A stretch of DNA of 64,000 nt, taken from the NCBI GenBank assembly GCA_002007365.1, contig LNZR01000077.1:20331-84330 (forward strand). Reading direction: 5' to 3'. Shown here piece by piece: positions 37,862 to 46,194 of this stretch. The notes under the pieces are model-generated. The model was not told the DNA's origin and searched no databases. It saw only the letters and a program-made list of their open reading frames with translations. The stretch's first letter is position 1. Each line of letters starts with the position of its first letter. Source of the stretch: Epulopiscium sp. Nele67-Bin005. Lineage in GTDB: Bacteria > Bacillota > Clostridia > Lachnospirales > Cellulosilyticaceae. Both the position numbers and the translations under genes were made by a program.

Positions 37862-38410
37862 CTAGGCACTCATAGTTGTGCAGTTTAAAATAAATTTAAT
37901 TTGGTTTTTCACATCTAAAATTTTATAGTAAAGCTTTTCTGACTCGGTTGTATCTCCGTACATATTCCAACCAAGCGTTTTTACATAAGGGCTATCTTCA
38001 ATTCCCATATAAGCCAAGACATCTTTCATAGTGTAACCTATAAAAAATCCTATTTCATGAGGAAAAGTTTTGCTACTATTTATATTTTCGATTAAAGTAT
38101 TAATGTAACTTTCCAAATAATAGTGTTCTGGATAAGATAACTCCCTTAAATAATTTATACGATTGTCAGACAATAATAATTCATTTAAAGTTTGTGGATT
38201 ATACATAATAATTTGTACATTTGAGCCAACTGGTCTTACAAAACGAATTTCAATAGGCAAATTAAGCCCTGATAAAATTGCATAGGTAGAGCTATCAACG
38301 TTAAGAATTTCAAGGCTTTTAACTCCACTGATTATCGTTCCAGCTTTTTCACAAATTAGATTATTATTTGGAAAATATTTCATTAAATTTTTAATTTCAG
38401 ATGCTAACAT
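37862..38410 (-). CDS. DUF3793 family protein
   Basis: A 182-residue cytosolic protein of a family found mainly in clostridia. The recognisable part is FPHEIGFFIGYTMKDVLAYMGIED followed by KTLGWNMYGDTTESEKLYYKI. Its function is unknown, but it travels with flavodoxin, as here (11-base gap). The ATG at 38410 is preceded by AAGGGGGG at eight bases. Expression should be iron-repressed because a Fur box lies between its promoter and start. Confidence 0.8.
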   Translation of the reverse strand: MLASEIKNLMKYFPNNNLICEKAGTIISGVKSLEILNVDSSTYAILSGLNLPIEIRFVRPVGSNVQIIMYNPQTLNELLLSDNRINYLRELSYPEHYYLESYINTLIENINSSKTFPHEIGFFIGYTMKDVLAYMGIEDSPYVKTLGWNMYGDTTESEKLYYKILDVKNQIKFILNCTTMSA

Positions 38411-38445
38411 AGTAGCGACCCCCCTTATGTAAATAACTGTAAGCT

Positions 38446-38460
38446 TGATAACTATTATCA
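38446..38460. promoter_or_regulatory. Fur box upstream of the DUF3793-flavodoxin operon
   Basis: TGATAACTATTATCA matches the 7-1-7 Fur consensus TGATAATNATTATCA at 13 of 14 fixed positions. It lies 10 bases downstream of the -10 element, where bound repressor would block initiation. Confidence 0.75.
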
Positions 38461-38470
38461 TTATATTTAG

Positions 38471-38499
38471 ATTATAGCTATTTTGACAAACATTGTCAA
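38471..38499 (-). promoter_or_regulatory. Perfect-consensus sigma-A promoter
   Basis: Leftward TTGACA (38494-38499) and TATAAT (38471-38476) with exactly 17 bases. An inverted repeat TTGACAATGTTTGTCAA overlaps the -35. Confidence 0.85.
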
Positions 38500-38639
38500 G
38501 TGAATTTTAGAACTAAATTCAATTTTTTGTAGACTAGGAGCAATCCATTTTTACCTAGTAAAATCTTAGTAGGAAATGTAGTTTGGTTTTAGCTAATATA
38601 AATTAATTCCTGATAATGTCACCATTAAAAGTTTATATA

Positions 38640-38872
38640 AATTACTCGCACCGTTACCTACGCATATATAAGGCTTTTTCTCAAACTGGACATCGAAATG
38701 GTGCGAGACTAAGGCTCACATAAAATTATGGAGTTTTCGCACCAAAAATACTTGCAAAAAATGTCGTTTGGAGTTATAATAAAATAAATATCAAAATTAT
38801 TTGGATTATATTTTATGAAATATAGATATTCTACGTTTCTAACAACTATAATTTTTATATAATTTTGCACTC
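38640..38872 (+). promoter_or_regulatory. CRISPR leader with inverted repeat and promoter
   Basis: AT-rich region before the array. It contains GGTGCGA (38700-38706) and TCGCACC (38737-38743), an inverted repeat like that in type I-C leaders, and a promoter TTGCAA (38752-38757) and TATAAT (38775-38780) with a 17-base spacer pointing into the array. The stretch 38500-38640 shows no gene. Confidence 0.65.
38752..38780 (+). promoter_or_regulatory. Promoter for pre-crRNA
   Basis: TTGCAA, 17 bases, TATAAT, ending 92 bases before the first repeat. Confidence 0.65.
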
Positions 38873-39308
38873 GTCTCCCCTCATGGAGGGGTGTGGATTG
38901 AAATATTTTTTTGTTTTTTTGTACGTCTAATATCTAACTCGTCTCCCCTCATGGAGGGGTGTGGATTGAAATAGACGGGGCATTAAAACTTGCCGTAAGC
39001 TTGCTTAGTCTCCCCTCATAGAGGGGTGTGGATTGAAATGCTCGACATCTCAAGTGAGAATATAGCCACTTTGTCTCCCCTCATGGAGGGGTGTGGATTG
39101 AAATGCAATGGGATTGCAAACAAATTTAACACTTTGTGTCTCCCCTCATGGAGGGGTGTGGATTGAAATTTACATAATCTTCATTTGTTTTAAAAATAAC
39201 GCGTCTCCCCTCATGGAGGGGTGTGGATTGAAATATGATAATTGCAAAAAAAAGAGAGTCGTTAAACTCTCCTAAAGTCTCTCCTCATGGAGGGGTATGG
39301 ATTGAAAT
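38873..39308 (+). CRISPR. CRISPR array, type I-C-like repeat, 7 repeats and 6 spacers
   Basis: The 32-bp repeat starts GTCTCCCCTCATGGAGGGG and ends TGTGGATTGAAAT, a form typical of subtype I-C. Repeats start at 38873, 38941, 39008, 39073, 39138, 39203 and 39277. Repeat 3 has one change (CATAGAGG) and the last has two (CTCTCC, GGGTATGG), so the leader end is on the left. Spacers 1-5 are 36, 35, 33, 33 and 33 bp; spacer 6 is 42 bp and contains a terminator of the neighbouring gene. No cas gene is in the window, so interference proteins must come from elsewhere. Confidence 0.95.
39246..39272 (-). terminator. Leftward terminator inside the last CRISPR spacer
   Basis: Leftward GAGAGT pairs with ACTCTC and is followed by eight T residues. 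It would end the transcript of the Sel1 gene at 39308-39568, after crossing the last CRISPR repeat in antisense. Confidence 0.75.
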
Positions 39309-39568
39309 TATAATGACTCTCTAAAACAATATCCTGCTAAAAACCTAGCTTCTCCATGACCATTATCAGAAGCTTTCATAAGCCACTCTTTCGACTCTTT
39401 ATAATTAATTGCAACACCTTCCCCTTCATATAAACATCTTCCTACTTCATATTGTGCGTTGGGGTTGCCAGCTTCAGCAGCTTGTTTGTAATAATCATAT
39501 GCTTTTGTAAAATCTTTTTCTTGTGCGCATTGTTTGCCTAATTCGTAAATTTGTTCACTAGTCATCAT
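39308..39568 (-). CDS. Short Sel1-repeat protein
   Basis: 86 residues holding about two Sel1-like repeats (AYDYYKQAAEAGNPNAQYEVGRCLYEGEGV and SKEWLMKASDNGHGEARFLAGYCF). The protein is much shorter than its two neighbours and stops abruptly, so it may be a trimmed copy. Two adjacent ATGs follow TTGGAGG; the second (39565) has better spacing. Its stop codon shares one base with the last CRISPR repeat. Sel1 repeats are protein-binding solenoids; the partner is unknown. Confidence 0.75.
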   Translation of the reverse strand: MMTSEQIYELGKQCAQEKDFTKAYDYYKQAAEAGNPNAQYEVGRCLYEGEGVAINYKESKEWLMKASDNGHGEARFLAGYCFRESL

Positions 39569-39634
39569 TTTCCTCCAATAGTTTGTCTTGCATTAATATT
39601 AACAAAAGTTTGATATATTTTCAAGATATTTAAT

Positions 39635-39683
39635 AAAATTAAAAGTATACTCCATATGTAAATTAGAGTATACTTTTAATTTT
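39635..39683 (-). terminator. Long hairpin at the end of the second Sel1 gene
   Basis: AAAATTAAAAGTATACTC and its perfect complement form an 18-bp stem with a 13-base loop. The arm overlaps the stop codon and provides the U-rich end. Confidence 0.7.
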
Positions 39684-40599
39684 ATGCTTCAATATTATCT
39701 TCTTCGGTAGCTTCATCTAAATGCGAAATTGCTTCAGAATATCCAGCATTCGCAGCTTTTGTAAGCCATTGCGTACCTAATTCAATATCTTGCTCAACAC
39801 CATCACCATTTTTGTAAGCCAATCCAAGATTATATTGAGCTACAGGGAAACCAGAATTTGCTGATTTTTGGAATAATTCAAAGGCAGTTTTGAGGTTTTT
39901 CTCAACACCTTCACCATTTCTATATGCAACACCAAGATTTTTTTGAGCTACAGGAAAACCAGCCATAGCAGATTTTGTATACCATTCGACAGCTTTTTTA
40001 AAGTCTTGCTCAACACCTTCTCCGTTATGATAACAAACACCCATGTTATTTTGGGCAGAAATATCCCCTTGTTTAGCTGATTGTAAATAAAATTCAATAG
40101 CTTTTTCTAGGTTTTTCTCAACACCTTTTCCGTTGTGATAGCAATATCCTAAATTATTTTGAGCCACGGCATTTCCAGCTTCGGCAGCCTTAGTAAACCA
40201 TTCCACAGCTTTTTCATAATTTTGCTCAACGCCTACCCCATCTTTGTAACAAATAGCTAAATTTTTCTGTGCTTTTACGTTTCCAGTTTCAGCAGATTGT
40301 TTGAATAATTCAGCAGCCTTTTTAAAGTCTTGCTCCACACCATCACCATGAGCATACGCTACCCCAAGGTTTTTTTGAGCCTTATCATCACCAGCTTCAG
40401 CAGCTTTTGTATACCATTCGACAGCTTTTGTTTGATTTTGTTCAACACCATTACCAACTGCAAAACACACACCTAAATTATATTGAGCTATAATATTTCC
40501 CTCTTGTGCAGCTTGTTTGTAATATTCATAAGCTGTTACGCAGTCGCCAGCATCAGTAGCCTTGTTCCCAAGTTGACATAATTCCTCTACATTTGTCAT
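39682..40599 (-). CDS. Sel1-repeat protein
   Basis: 305 residues of Sel1-like repeats (about 36 residues each, consensus AQYNLGVCYxNGxGVEQNxxKAVEWYTKAAEAG). About seven to eight repeats fill the chain. No signal peptide or membrane helix, so cytosolic. The ATG has AAGGAGAA upstream. The repeats are closely similar to each other, which favours recombination and length change. Confidence 0.9.
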   Translation of the reverse strand: MTNVEELCQLGNKATDAGDCVTAYEYYKQAAQEGNIIAQYNLGVCFAVGNGVEQNQTKAVEWYTKAAEAGDDKAQKNLGVAYAHGDGVEQDFKKAAELFKQSAETGNVKAQKNLAICYKDGVGVEQNYEKAVEWFTKAAEAGNAVAQNNLGYCYHNGKGVEKNLEKAIEFYLQSAKQGDISAQNNMGVCYHNGEGVEQDFKKAVEWYTKSAMAGFPVAQKNLGVAYRNGEGVEKNLKTAFELFQKSANSGFPVAQYNLGLAYKNGDGVEQDIELGTQWLTKAANAGYSEAISHLDEATEEDNIEA

Positions 40600-40770
40600 T
40601 AAAATTCTCCTTCATAAAATTACCATAATAATAAAATTAAAATTTATGTCAAATACTAATAATTGTTGTAAGTAATTATACTTTAAAAATTTATTTTTGT
40701 AAATATTTTGTTTGAAGAAAGGTTAAACTTCACAAAACTTTAAATTTATTTGCTAAAATTTTGTATAAAA

Positions 40771-40790
40771 ATAAGCCCCAAAGAGCTTAT
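40771..40790 (-). terminator. Terminator after the third Sel1 gene
   Basis: Leftward ATAAGCTC pairs with GGGCTTAT around TTTG, then T residues. The stem overlaps the stop codon. Confidence 0.65.
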
Positions 40791-41797
40791 AATTTAACTT
40801 CTGATGAGGTTTGAACCAATGAATTAAACATATCTAAAATATAAAGTGCCTGAGCATGTTCTTGGTTTGCAGCCTGTTCAAAAAATTCCATAGCTTTGGA
40901 GCGATTTTGTGAATTATTATTCATGTAGCATAATCCGAGATGATATTGAGCGTGTGGATAGTCATCGGTTGCCAAAATTTCTAGTTGGTTAAATGCCTCT
41001 TCATAATCAAATTCCAACGCTTTAATATACCATTCTATAGCGCTGTTTTCATCACAATCCGTTGCATAGCCATAATGATAACAGTTTCCAAGTGCTAAAT
41101 AAGTTTGCGTAATTTCTTCATTGGCCAATCTTTTTAACCAATTAAAAGCATATCCAAAACCTTGTTCGGCAGAAAGAGCGTACCAGTGAACAGCTTGTTC
41201 GTAATCTTGCTCCACACCACGACCATTTTTGTAGCAGTATCCAAGATTATATTGAGCTTTAGCATTTCCAGCTTCAGCAGAAAGAGCGTACCAGTGAACA
41301 GCTTGTTTATCATCTTGTTCCACACCATGACCGTTTTTATAACAATTTCCAAGATTAATTTGGGCCTTAGAATTGCCTGCTTCAGCAGAAAGAGTGTACC
41401 ATCGTACAGCTTCTTCAAAATCTTTTTCTACACCACGACCATTTTTGTAGCAGTATCCAAGGTTATACTGAGCCTTAGAATTACCAGCTTCAGCAGAAAG
41501 GCTATACCAGTGAACAGCTTGTTCGTTATCCTGCTCCACACCTTCCCCGTATTGATAGCAATATCCAAGGTTATTTTGGGCATCGGCATCACCCTGATCA
41601 GCAGAAAGCGAATACCAACGGGCAGCCTTTTTATTATCTTGTTTAACCCCTTGACCATTTTTATAGCAATTTCCAAGATTTAATTGAGCGAGTGCATTTC
41701 CTTGGATAGCGCTTATTTTATAGTAACCAAAAGCCTTGGCAAAATCCTCATTTTCAAAAGCTTGGATACCTAATTCATAAATTTCTTCAGCATTCAT
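40787..41797 (-). CDS. Sel1-repeat protein
   Basis: 336 residues with six to eight Sel1-like repeats (NLGYCYKNGRGVEQDYEQAVHWYALSAEAGN), then a more divergent C-terminal part (NCYHYGYATDCDENSAIEWYIKAL). An AAAGGAGGG site precedes the ATG. It is the largest of three tandem, same-strand Sel1 genes, each with its own terminator, so they are probably separate transcripts. Confidence 0.9.
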   Translation of the reverse strand: MNAEEIYELGIQAFENEDFAKAFGYYKISAIQGNALAQLNLGNCYKNGQGVKQDNKKAARWYSLSADQGDADAQNNLGYCYQYGEGVEQDNEQAVHWYSLSAEAGNSKAQYNLGYCYKNGRGVEKDFEEAVRWYTLSAEAGNSKAQINLGNCYKNGHGVEQDDKQAVHWYALSAEAGNAKAQYNLGYCYKNGRGVEQDYEQAVHWYALSAEQGFGYAFNWLKRLANEEITQTYLALGNCYHYGYATDCDENSAIEWYIKALEFDYEEAFNQLEILATDDYPHAQYHLGLCYMNNNSQNRSKAMEFFEQAANQEHAQALYILDMFNSLVQTSSEVKL

Positions 41798-41866
41798 AAT
41801 TAACCCTCCTTTTTATAACATTGTACTACACTTTATTTATGAAATGCAAATTATAATAAAATTAAC

Positions 41867-43243
41867 CTATACTTTATCTATATACTGTAACTCATAAAGT
41901 GTTTGGCTAGATTTCATTTTAACATAAATTCCAGACATTACAACTCCTTTGAATACTGAAGTAATTGTAATTGCCCACCAAACCCCATCTATTCCTAACA
42001 TTTCAGGACGTGAAAGAGCGTATGCTAAAGGTATTCTAAGTGCTGATAATACACTGTTTACGAGTGCTGGAATTTTGGTTTTACCAAGTCCATTAAACAA
42101 TCCAGATATAGTAATTTCAACACACATAAAAATTTGGGAGTATCCTAAAATTACTAAATAATCAATTCCTTGACGTAAAGTTTCGGGTTCATCTGTAATA
42201 AATAAGCTAAATATTGGGCCACCGAAAAATATTAGCAAAATGCTTGCAAAAGTTCCTGTTAAAATTGCCAAACCTATACTAATTTTTACGCTTTCTTCAA
42301 TTCTTTCGTATTTTAATGCGCCATAATTTTGACCAACAAACGCTCCTAGTGCTGTAGAAAGTCCTCCAGCAGTCATCCAAGATATGGCTTCAATTTGAGA
42401 ACCTACCTTCTGAACAGCAATAGGAACTGGCCCCCATTCGGCAATAATTCTCCCAATTACCATAGAAATCATGGTAAATAATCCACTTTGAATAGCTACA
42501 GGAAAACCTATTTTCCCAACGATTTTTATTTCTTCCATTGGAGGAGCAACTAAAATTTTCATAGGAAAATAGGCTTGTTTCTTTTTAATATTTAGTATAA
42601 TAAAACAAAGTGTTACTATAAATTGAGATGAAACCGTTGCAATTGCTGCACCAAGCACACCCATTGCAGGAAATCCAAGATAGCCAAATATTAACAATGG
42701 GTCTAATATAATATTGATGACCAAACCTATACTGTTCATTATAAATGGTGTTTTGCTTTCACCACTTCCATTAAAAATCGCTGTAAATACTGGATTTATA
42801 AAAGTAAAAACTAATCCTAGTCCAATAACTACTAAATAAGTTTGCGCCATATTAATAATATTTTCATCACCTAAATTAAAAAATGCTATTAATGGTTTAT
42901 TAAAAAACACTAGCACTATTCCGTATAAAAATGCACATACTAAATTTATTTGTATTGCTCCTAATGCAAATTTACGAACTTTATCAAAATTTTTCTCTCC
43001 CATACTTTGAGCAACTTTAATTTCAGCACCTATTTTTGAAATCATAACAAATGCCATACCAAGCCATGGGAAAAATCCAGCAGTACCAACGGCTGCCACT
43101 TCATCGCTTCCAAGTCGTCCAATCCACATCATATCAATCATGCTATACGCTGTTTGAATAAAGGCCGTCCCCATAATTGGAAGTGCCAAAATTAATAGTT
43201 TGGATAGGATATTTCCTTGAGTTAAGTCTAATTTTTTTTCCAT
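41867..43243 (-). CDS. MATE family efflux transporter
   Basis: 458 residues, 12 predicted membrane helices in two homologous halves. The N-terminus (DLTQGNILSKLLILALPIMGTAFIQTAYSMIDMMWIGRLG) and the second-half counterpart (KIGFPVAIQSGLFTMISMVIGRIIAEWGPVPIA) are typical of the DinF/NorM group. It exports cationic drugs or metabolites with Na+ or H+. No regulator is adjacent, and the substrate cannot be inferred. Confidence 0.93.
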   Translation of the reverse strand: MEKKLDLTQGNILSKLLILALPIMGTAFIQTAYSMIDMMWIGRLGSDEVAAVGTAGFFPWLGMAFVMISKIGAEIKVAQSMGEKNFDKVRKFALGAIQINLVCAFLYGIVLVFFNKPLIAFFNLGDENIINMAQTYLVVIGLGLVFTFINPVFTAIFNGSGESKTPFIMNSIGLVINIILDPLLIFGYLGFPAMGVLGAAIATVSSQFIVTLCFIILNIKKKQAYFPMKILVAPPMEEIKIVGKIGFPVAIQSGLFTMISMVIGRIIAEWGPVPIAVQKVGSQIEAISWMTAGGLSTALGAFVGQNYGALKYERIEESVKISIGLAILTGTFASILLIFFGGPIFSLFITDEPETLRQGIDYLVILGYSQIFMCVEITISGLFNGLGKTKIPALVNSVLSALRIPLAYALSRPEMLGIDGVWWAITITSVFKGVVMSGIYVKMKSSQTLYELQYIDKV

Positions 43244-43396
43244 CTTTTTCTCCTTATTGTAAGTAATCTATAAATTATTGTACTATTAGTTTTGCAAAAA
43301 GAAAAGTAAATTTGGATTGACAGGAAAATTTAAGTATGGTAATATTGACACAATACATCATCTATAATATAATTTGGGTAATTTTTAGCATAAAAG

Positions 43397-43433
43397 AGGA
43401 CAAAAAAGTACGATCATCACGATTTTTGAAAAT
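43397..43433 (+). repeat. Dispersed repeat family, single copy
   Basis: GGACAAAAAAGTACGATCAT then CACGATTTTTGAAAA closely matches the inverted core of the tandem repeats at 25068-25380 and the copy at 3993. Confidence 0.55.
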
Positions 43434-43483
43434 AGGATTTTCGAGAATAAGTAATTTTTTGGATTTTAGCAATTATTTTTTAG

Positions 43484-43518
43484 CAAAAAAATAGACTATA
43501 AACGATTTGTTCATAGTC
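43484..43518 (-). terminator. Terminator after the TPR-like gene
   Basis: Leftward GACTATGAAC pairs with GTTTATAGTC (one mismatch), then a T-rich run. It closely resembles the terminator at 31042-31073. Confidence 0.75.
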
Positions 43519-43526
43519 ATTATTAA

Positions 43527-44201
43527 TTATATTGCATGAGATAAATTGGTCATAGGTGGGGTATGTCCCAAAAAATTATGAGTTTCTTCTATTAAATTGT
43601 CATCATTAAGAGCGTATGCACAAATTAATGCTGAGTCAAAATCTTGAAGTGCAGTAAAAATTTTAAAGGCTTGTTTGTAATGGTGTTTAAAATATAAAAT
43701 TGTCGCCATTTCTTCTGCATAAGTCAGACCTTCCCTACATTGTGAAGGGCTTGGACACTGTTTGAAGCAGTTGATGGCATTGGTATATTTGCCAGCTGAT
43801 AAATAACAAATACCTGCTTCATATAATTTATTTATTTTGAGATAATATTTAGCTCCTTGAGCAGGGTCGCAAAAACTGTAAAAATATGCAGCTTTATTAT
43901 AATTTTGATATTTTAATGAAAGTTTAGCTCCTTGTTCATAATATTTTTTTTCTTCAGCTAATTGCAATGCTGCAGAAATTCTTCCACATTTTTGATATGA
44001 AATAAATAGTTGTTTGGGAGCGTTACAATTTTCAAAACATATTACTGCTTGCTCATAATTATTCAATTTTCCATAAAGTAAACCAGCCCAAAAATATAAT
44101 TCATATTTAAAGAGTACATTAGCTTTGATGTCGTCTGTTAACTTAAAAAAATTGAATTTCTTAAATAGACAAGCACCAGCAAATTTTATATATTTTAACA
44201 T
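43527..44201 (-). CDS. TPR-like helical repeat protein, function unknown
   Basis: 224 residues of alpha-helical repeats resembling TPR/Sel1 units, with many Cys and Tyr (YEQAVICFENCNAPKQL, YNKAAYFYSFCDPAQGAKYY, YTNAINCFKQCPSPSQC). I chose the ATG at 44201 because AAAGGAGG lies seven bases upstream; the frame extends 19 codons further without a site. No signal peptide. It is divergent from recU and 83 bases away. Confidence 0.75.
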   Translation of the reverse strand: MLKYIKFAGACLFKKFNFFKLTDDIKANVLFKYELYFWAGLLYGKLNNYEQAVICFENCNAPKQLFISYQKCGRISAALQLAEEKKYYEQGAKLSLKYQNYNKAAYFYSFCDPAQGAKYYLKINKLYEAGICYLSAGKYTNAINCFKQCPSPSQCREGLTYAEEMATILYFKHHYKQAFKIFTALQDFDSALICAYALNDDNLIEETHNFLGHTPPMTNLSHAI

Positions 44202-44284
44202 ATGAGAACCTCCTTTGAATTTTATGTAACTTATCAGTATATTACCATATATTACCAAGTATTACAAGAGAGGATAAAATAAAA

Positions 44285-44815
44285 ATGGCATATTGGCAAA
44301 GTAGAGGACTAAGAGGTAGTGAACTTGAGTCCATAATTAATACCACAAATGAGCTTTATCGAACTAAAAATTTAGCACTAATTCACAAAATTCCTACTCC
44401 GATTACTCCTATAAAAATTGATAAAGAAAAAAGAGTAATTACTTTGGCTTATTTTGAACAAAAAAGCACAGTAGATTATATTGGAGTTGCACAAGAGATA
44501 GCTATTTGTTTTGATGCTAAAGAAACGAATGGTCAGTCATTACCTTTGGCAAATATTCACAAACATCAATTAGAATTTATGGCAGATTTTGTTAAGCAAG
44601 GTGGAGTTGCTTTTTTTATAATTCACTTCAAAAAACACGAAAGTTATTATTTGCTTCCTTATAATGTAGTCGTAAAATATTATGATGATGCACAAAAAGG
44701 AGGTCGAAAATCTATTCCACACAGTGAATTTTTGGAGTCGTATCCAATTTTTATTGAAGGAGGAGCATATTTAAATTATTTAAAGCCACTTCAAAATTAT
44801 ATTGATAGTTTGTAA
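44285..44815 (+). CDS. recU: Holliday junction resolvase RecU
   Basis: 176-residue nuclease that cleaves Holliday junctions during recombination and chromosome segregation. The N-terminal SRGLRGSELESIINTTNE and the catalytic core KSTVDYIGVAQEIAICFDAKET (Asp and Glu-x-Lys type motif) are diagnostic, with FFIIHFKKHESYYLLPYN following. In many Firmicutes it is next to ponA; here it is not. Confidence 0.94.
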   Translation: MAYWQSRGLRGSELESIINTTNELYRTKNLALIHKIPTPITPIKIDKEKRVITLAYFEQKSTVDYIGVAQEIAICFDAKETNGQSLPLANIHKHQLEFMADFVKQGGVAFFIIHFKKHESYYLLPYNVVVKYYDDAQKGGRKSIPHSEFLESYPIFIEGGAYLNYLKPLQNYIDSL

Positions 44816-44928
44816 ACCAAAATCTTTGAATTGAGTACGTTCAAAAATAATAAAAAATTTTTATAAAATCTGTATATAATTTGAAAATGTTGTCCATACT
44901 CTCAATAAGTAAGAGTGAGGTGGAAAAT

Positions 44929-46131
44929 ATGAGAAGAATTTTAGGAATAATTTGTGTTGTGCTGGTTTTATTTACAGGTTGTAGTAGAGATGAAACGGAA
45001 ATCCCACCTATGGAGGAGGTGACTCATCAAGAAATTGAATTTAAAGAGGTTCAGCTAGATTTTTATATTCAAGAAGAGATGGCACTTGCTCCTTATGAAC
45101 CAATGAATGGGGTGTATTTGGGGGCATATGTTGAGCGAAATGCTGTTCTTGATAATGATATCAAAAAATTTGAGGAGCAAATTGGGCAAAAGCAAGCGTT
45201 TCGGGTATTTCAATATAATAGTGATGACCCTATTTCATCAAGTGATGTGCTTGAATGTATTGCAAATAAACAAGTTCCGTATATTAAGTATTTATTTGAT
45301 GATACAAAAGGAATTAATGATGTTTACCATCTAATTGGAGATTTGAGTTCTGTGTATAGAACCCCGATGTTTATTGAGTTGTATCCAGTAACCTCAAGTA
45401 TGACAAATCCTAAGACGTACAATAATCAATATCAGGAAGCGTATCAGTTAATTAAGCGATATTTATCAGAAAGTACAATTGTTTGGAGTATTGATCATAC
45501 TAGGGTTGAAGATGTGTCAATTTATTATCCAGGTGATGAATATGTGGATTGGGTAGGGTTAAATATGTTTTTGCCAAGATTACGTAATGGAGAGATTGCG
45601 CAGGATAATTATTCGTCAATAATTGATATGTGGTATAAAACATTTCAATCTACAAAGCCTATGATGCTAACATCTTTGGGTGTATCCTACTTTTCTAGTG
45701 AAGATTATATTTATACAACATCTGAAGCTAAAGATAAATTAGAATATTTTTATAGTGAGTTACCAGAAAAATATCCTCGAATAAAAGGAATTCTCTACGT
45801 TGATGCTAATATGCAAGAGATGGGTGGCAAAGAAGATTATAGAATTTCGGTGGAAACAGCAATTACTTCGCATGTTAATATGTTGATGGAGAATGATATA
45901 TTTTTGCATGAATTACAAACGCATTCAGATGATGTAGCTGACCAATATATTTATTATTCCATTCCAGCGTTAACTTATGGGGATAAATATTATATTGAAA
46001 GTATTTATGCGCAAGAAATTTTTGATCCACACTTATTAGTAAATGTACCTGTGTTTAGAGATTTAGAAGGAACGGTTTATTATCCAACTGACGAAATTAC
46101 AAAATATATAAATGCATTCTATATTCCTTAG
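44929..46131 (+). CDS. Lipoprotein with glycosidase-like (TIM-barrel) domain
   Basis: 400 residues with a lipoprotein signal (ILGIICVVLVLFTGC, lipid-anchored Cys18). The body resembles GH26-type beta-mannanase-like folds (RVFQYNSDDPISS, then SIDHTRVEDVSIYYPGDEYVDWVGLNMF, then PMMLTSLGVSYFSSE); PGDEYVDWVGLN is a motif seen in that group. Catalysis is unproven: I could not place both acidic residues with confidence. I chose the ATG at 44929, preceded by GAGGTGG. It lies 63 bases before prkA. Confidence 0.65.
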   Translation: MRRILGIICVVLVLFTGCSRDETEIPPMEEVTHQEIEFKEVQLDFYIQEEMALAPYEPMNGVYLGAYVERNAVLDNDIKKFEEQIGQKQAFRVFQYNSDDPISSSDVLECIANKQVPYIKYLFDDTKGINDVYHLIGDLSSVYRTPMFIELYPVTSSMTNPKTYNNQYQEAYQLIKRYLSESTIVWSIDHTRVEDVSIYYPGDEYVDWVGLNMFLPRLRNGEIAQDNYSSIIDMWYKTFQSTKPMMLTSLGVSYFSSEDYIYTTSEAKDKLEYFYSELPEKYPRIKGILYVDANMQEMGGKEDYRISVETAITSHVNMLMENDIFLHELQTHSDDVADQYIYYSIPALTYGDKYYIESIYAQEIFDPHLLVNVPVFRDLEGTVYYPTDEITKYINAFYIP

Positions 46132-46194
46132 GAAAAGTATCATGCAATTCCTAAAAACTCCATATATTTATAAGATATAGGAGGGAGTGATGGC

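Noticed and set aside
41162-41683. A long plus-strand open frame rich in Ile/Ser/Val
   Set aside because: It is antisense to the Sel1 repeats and mirrors their periodicity; no ribosome site.
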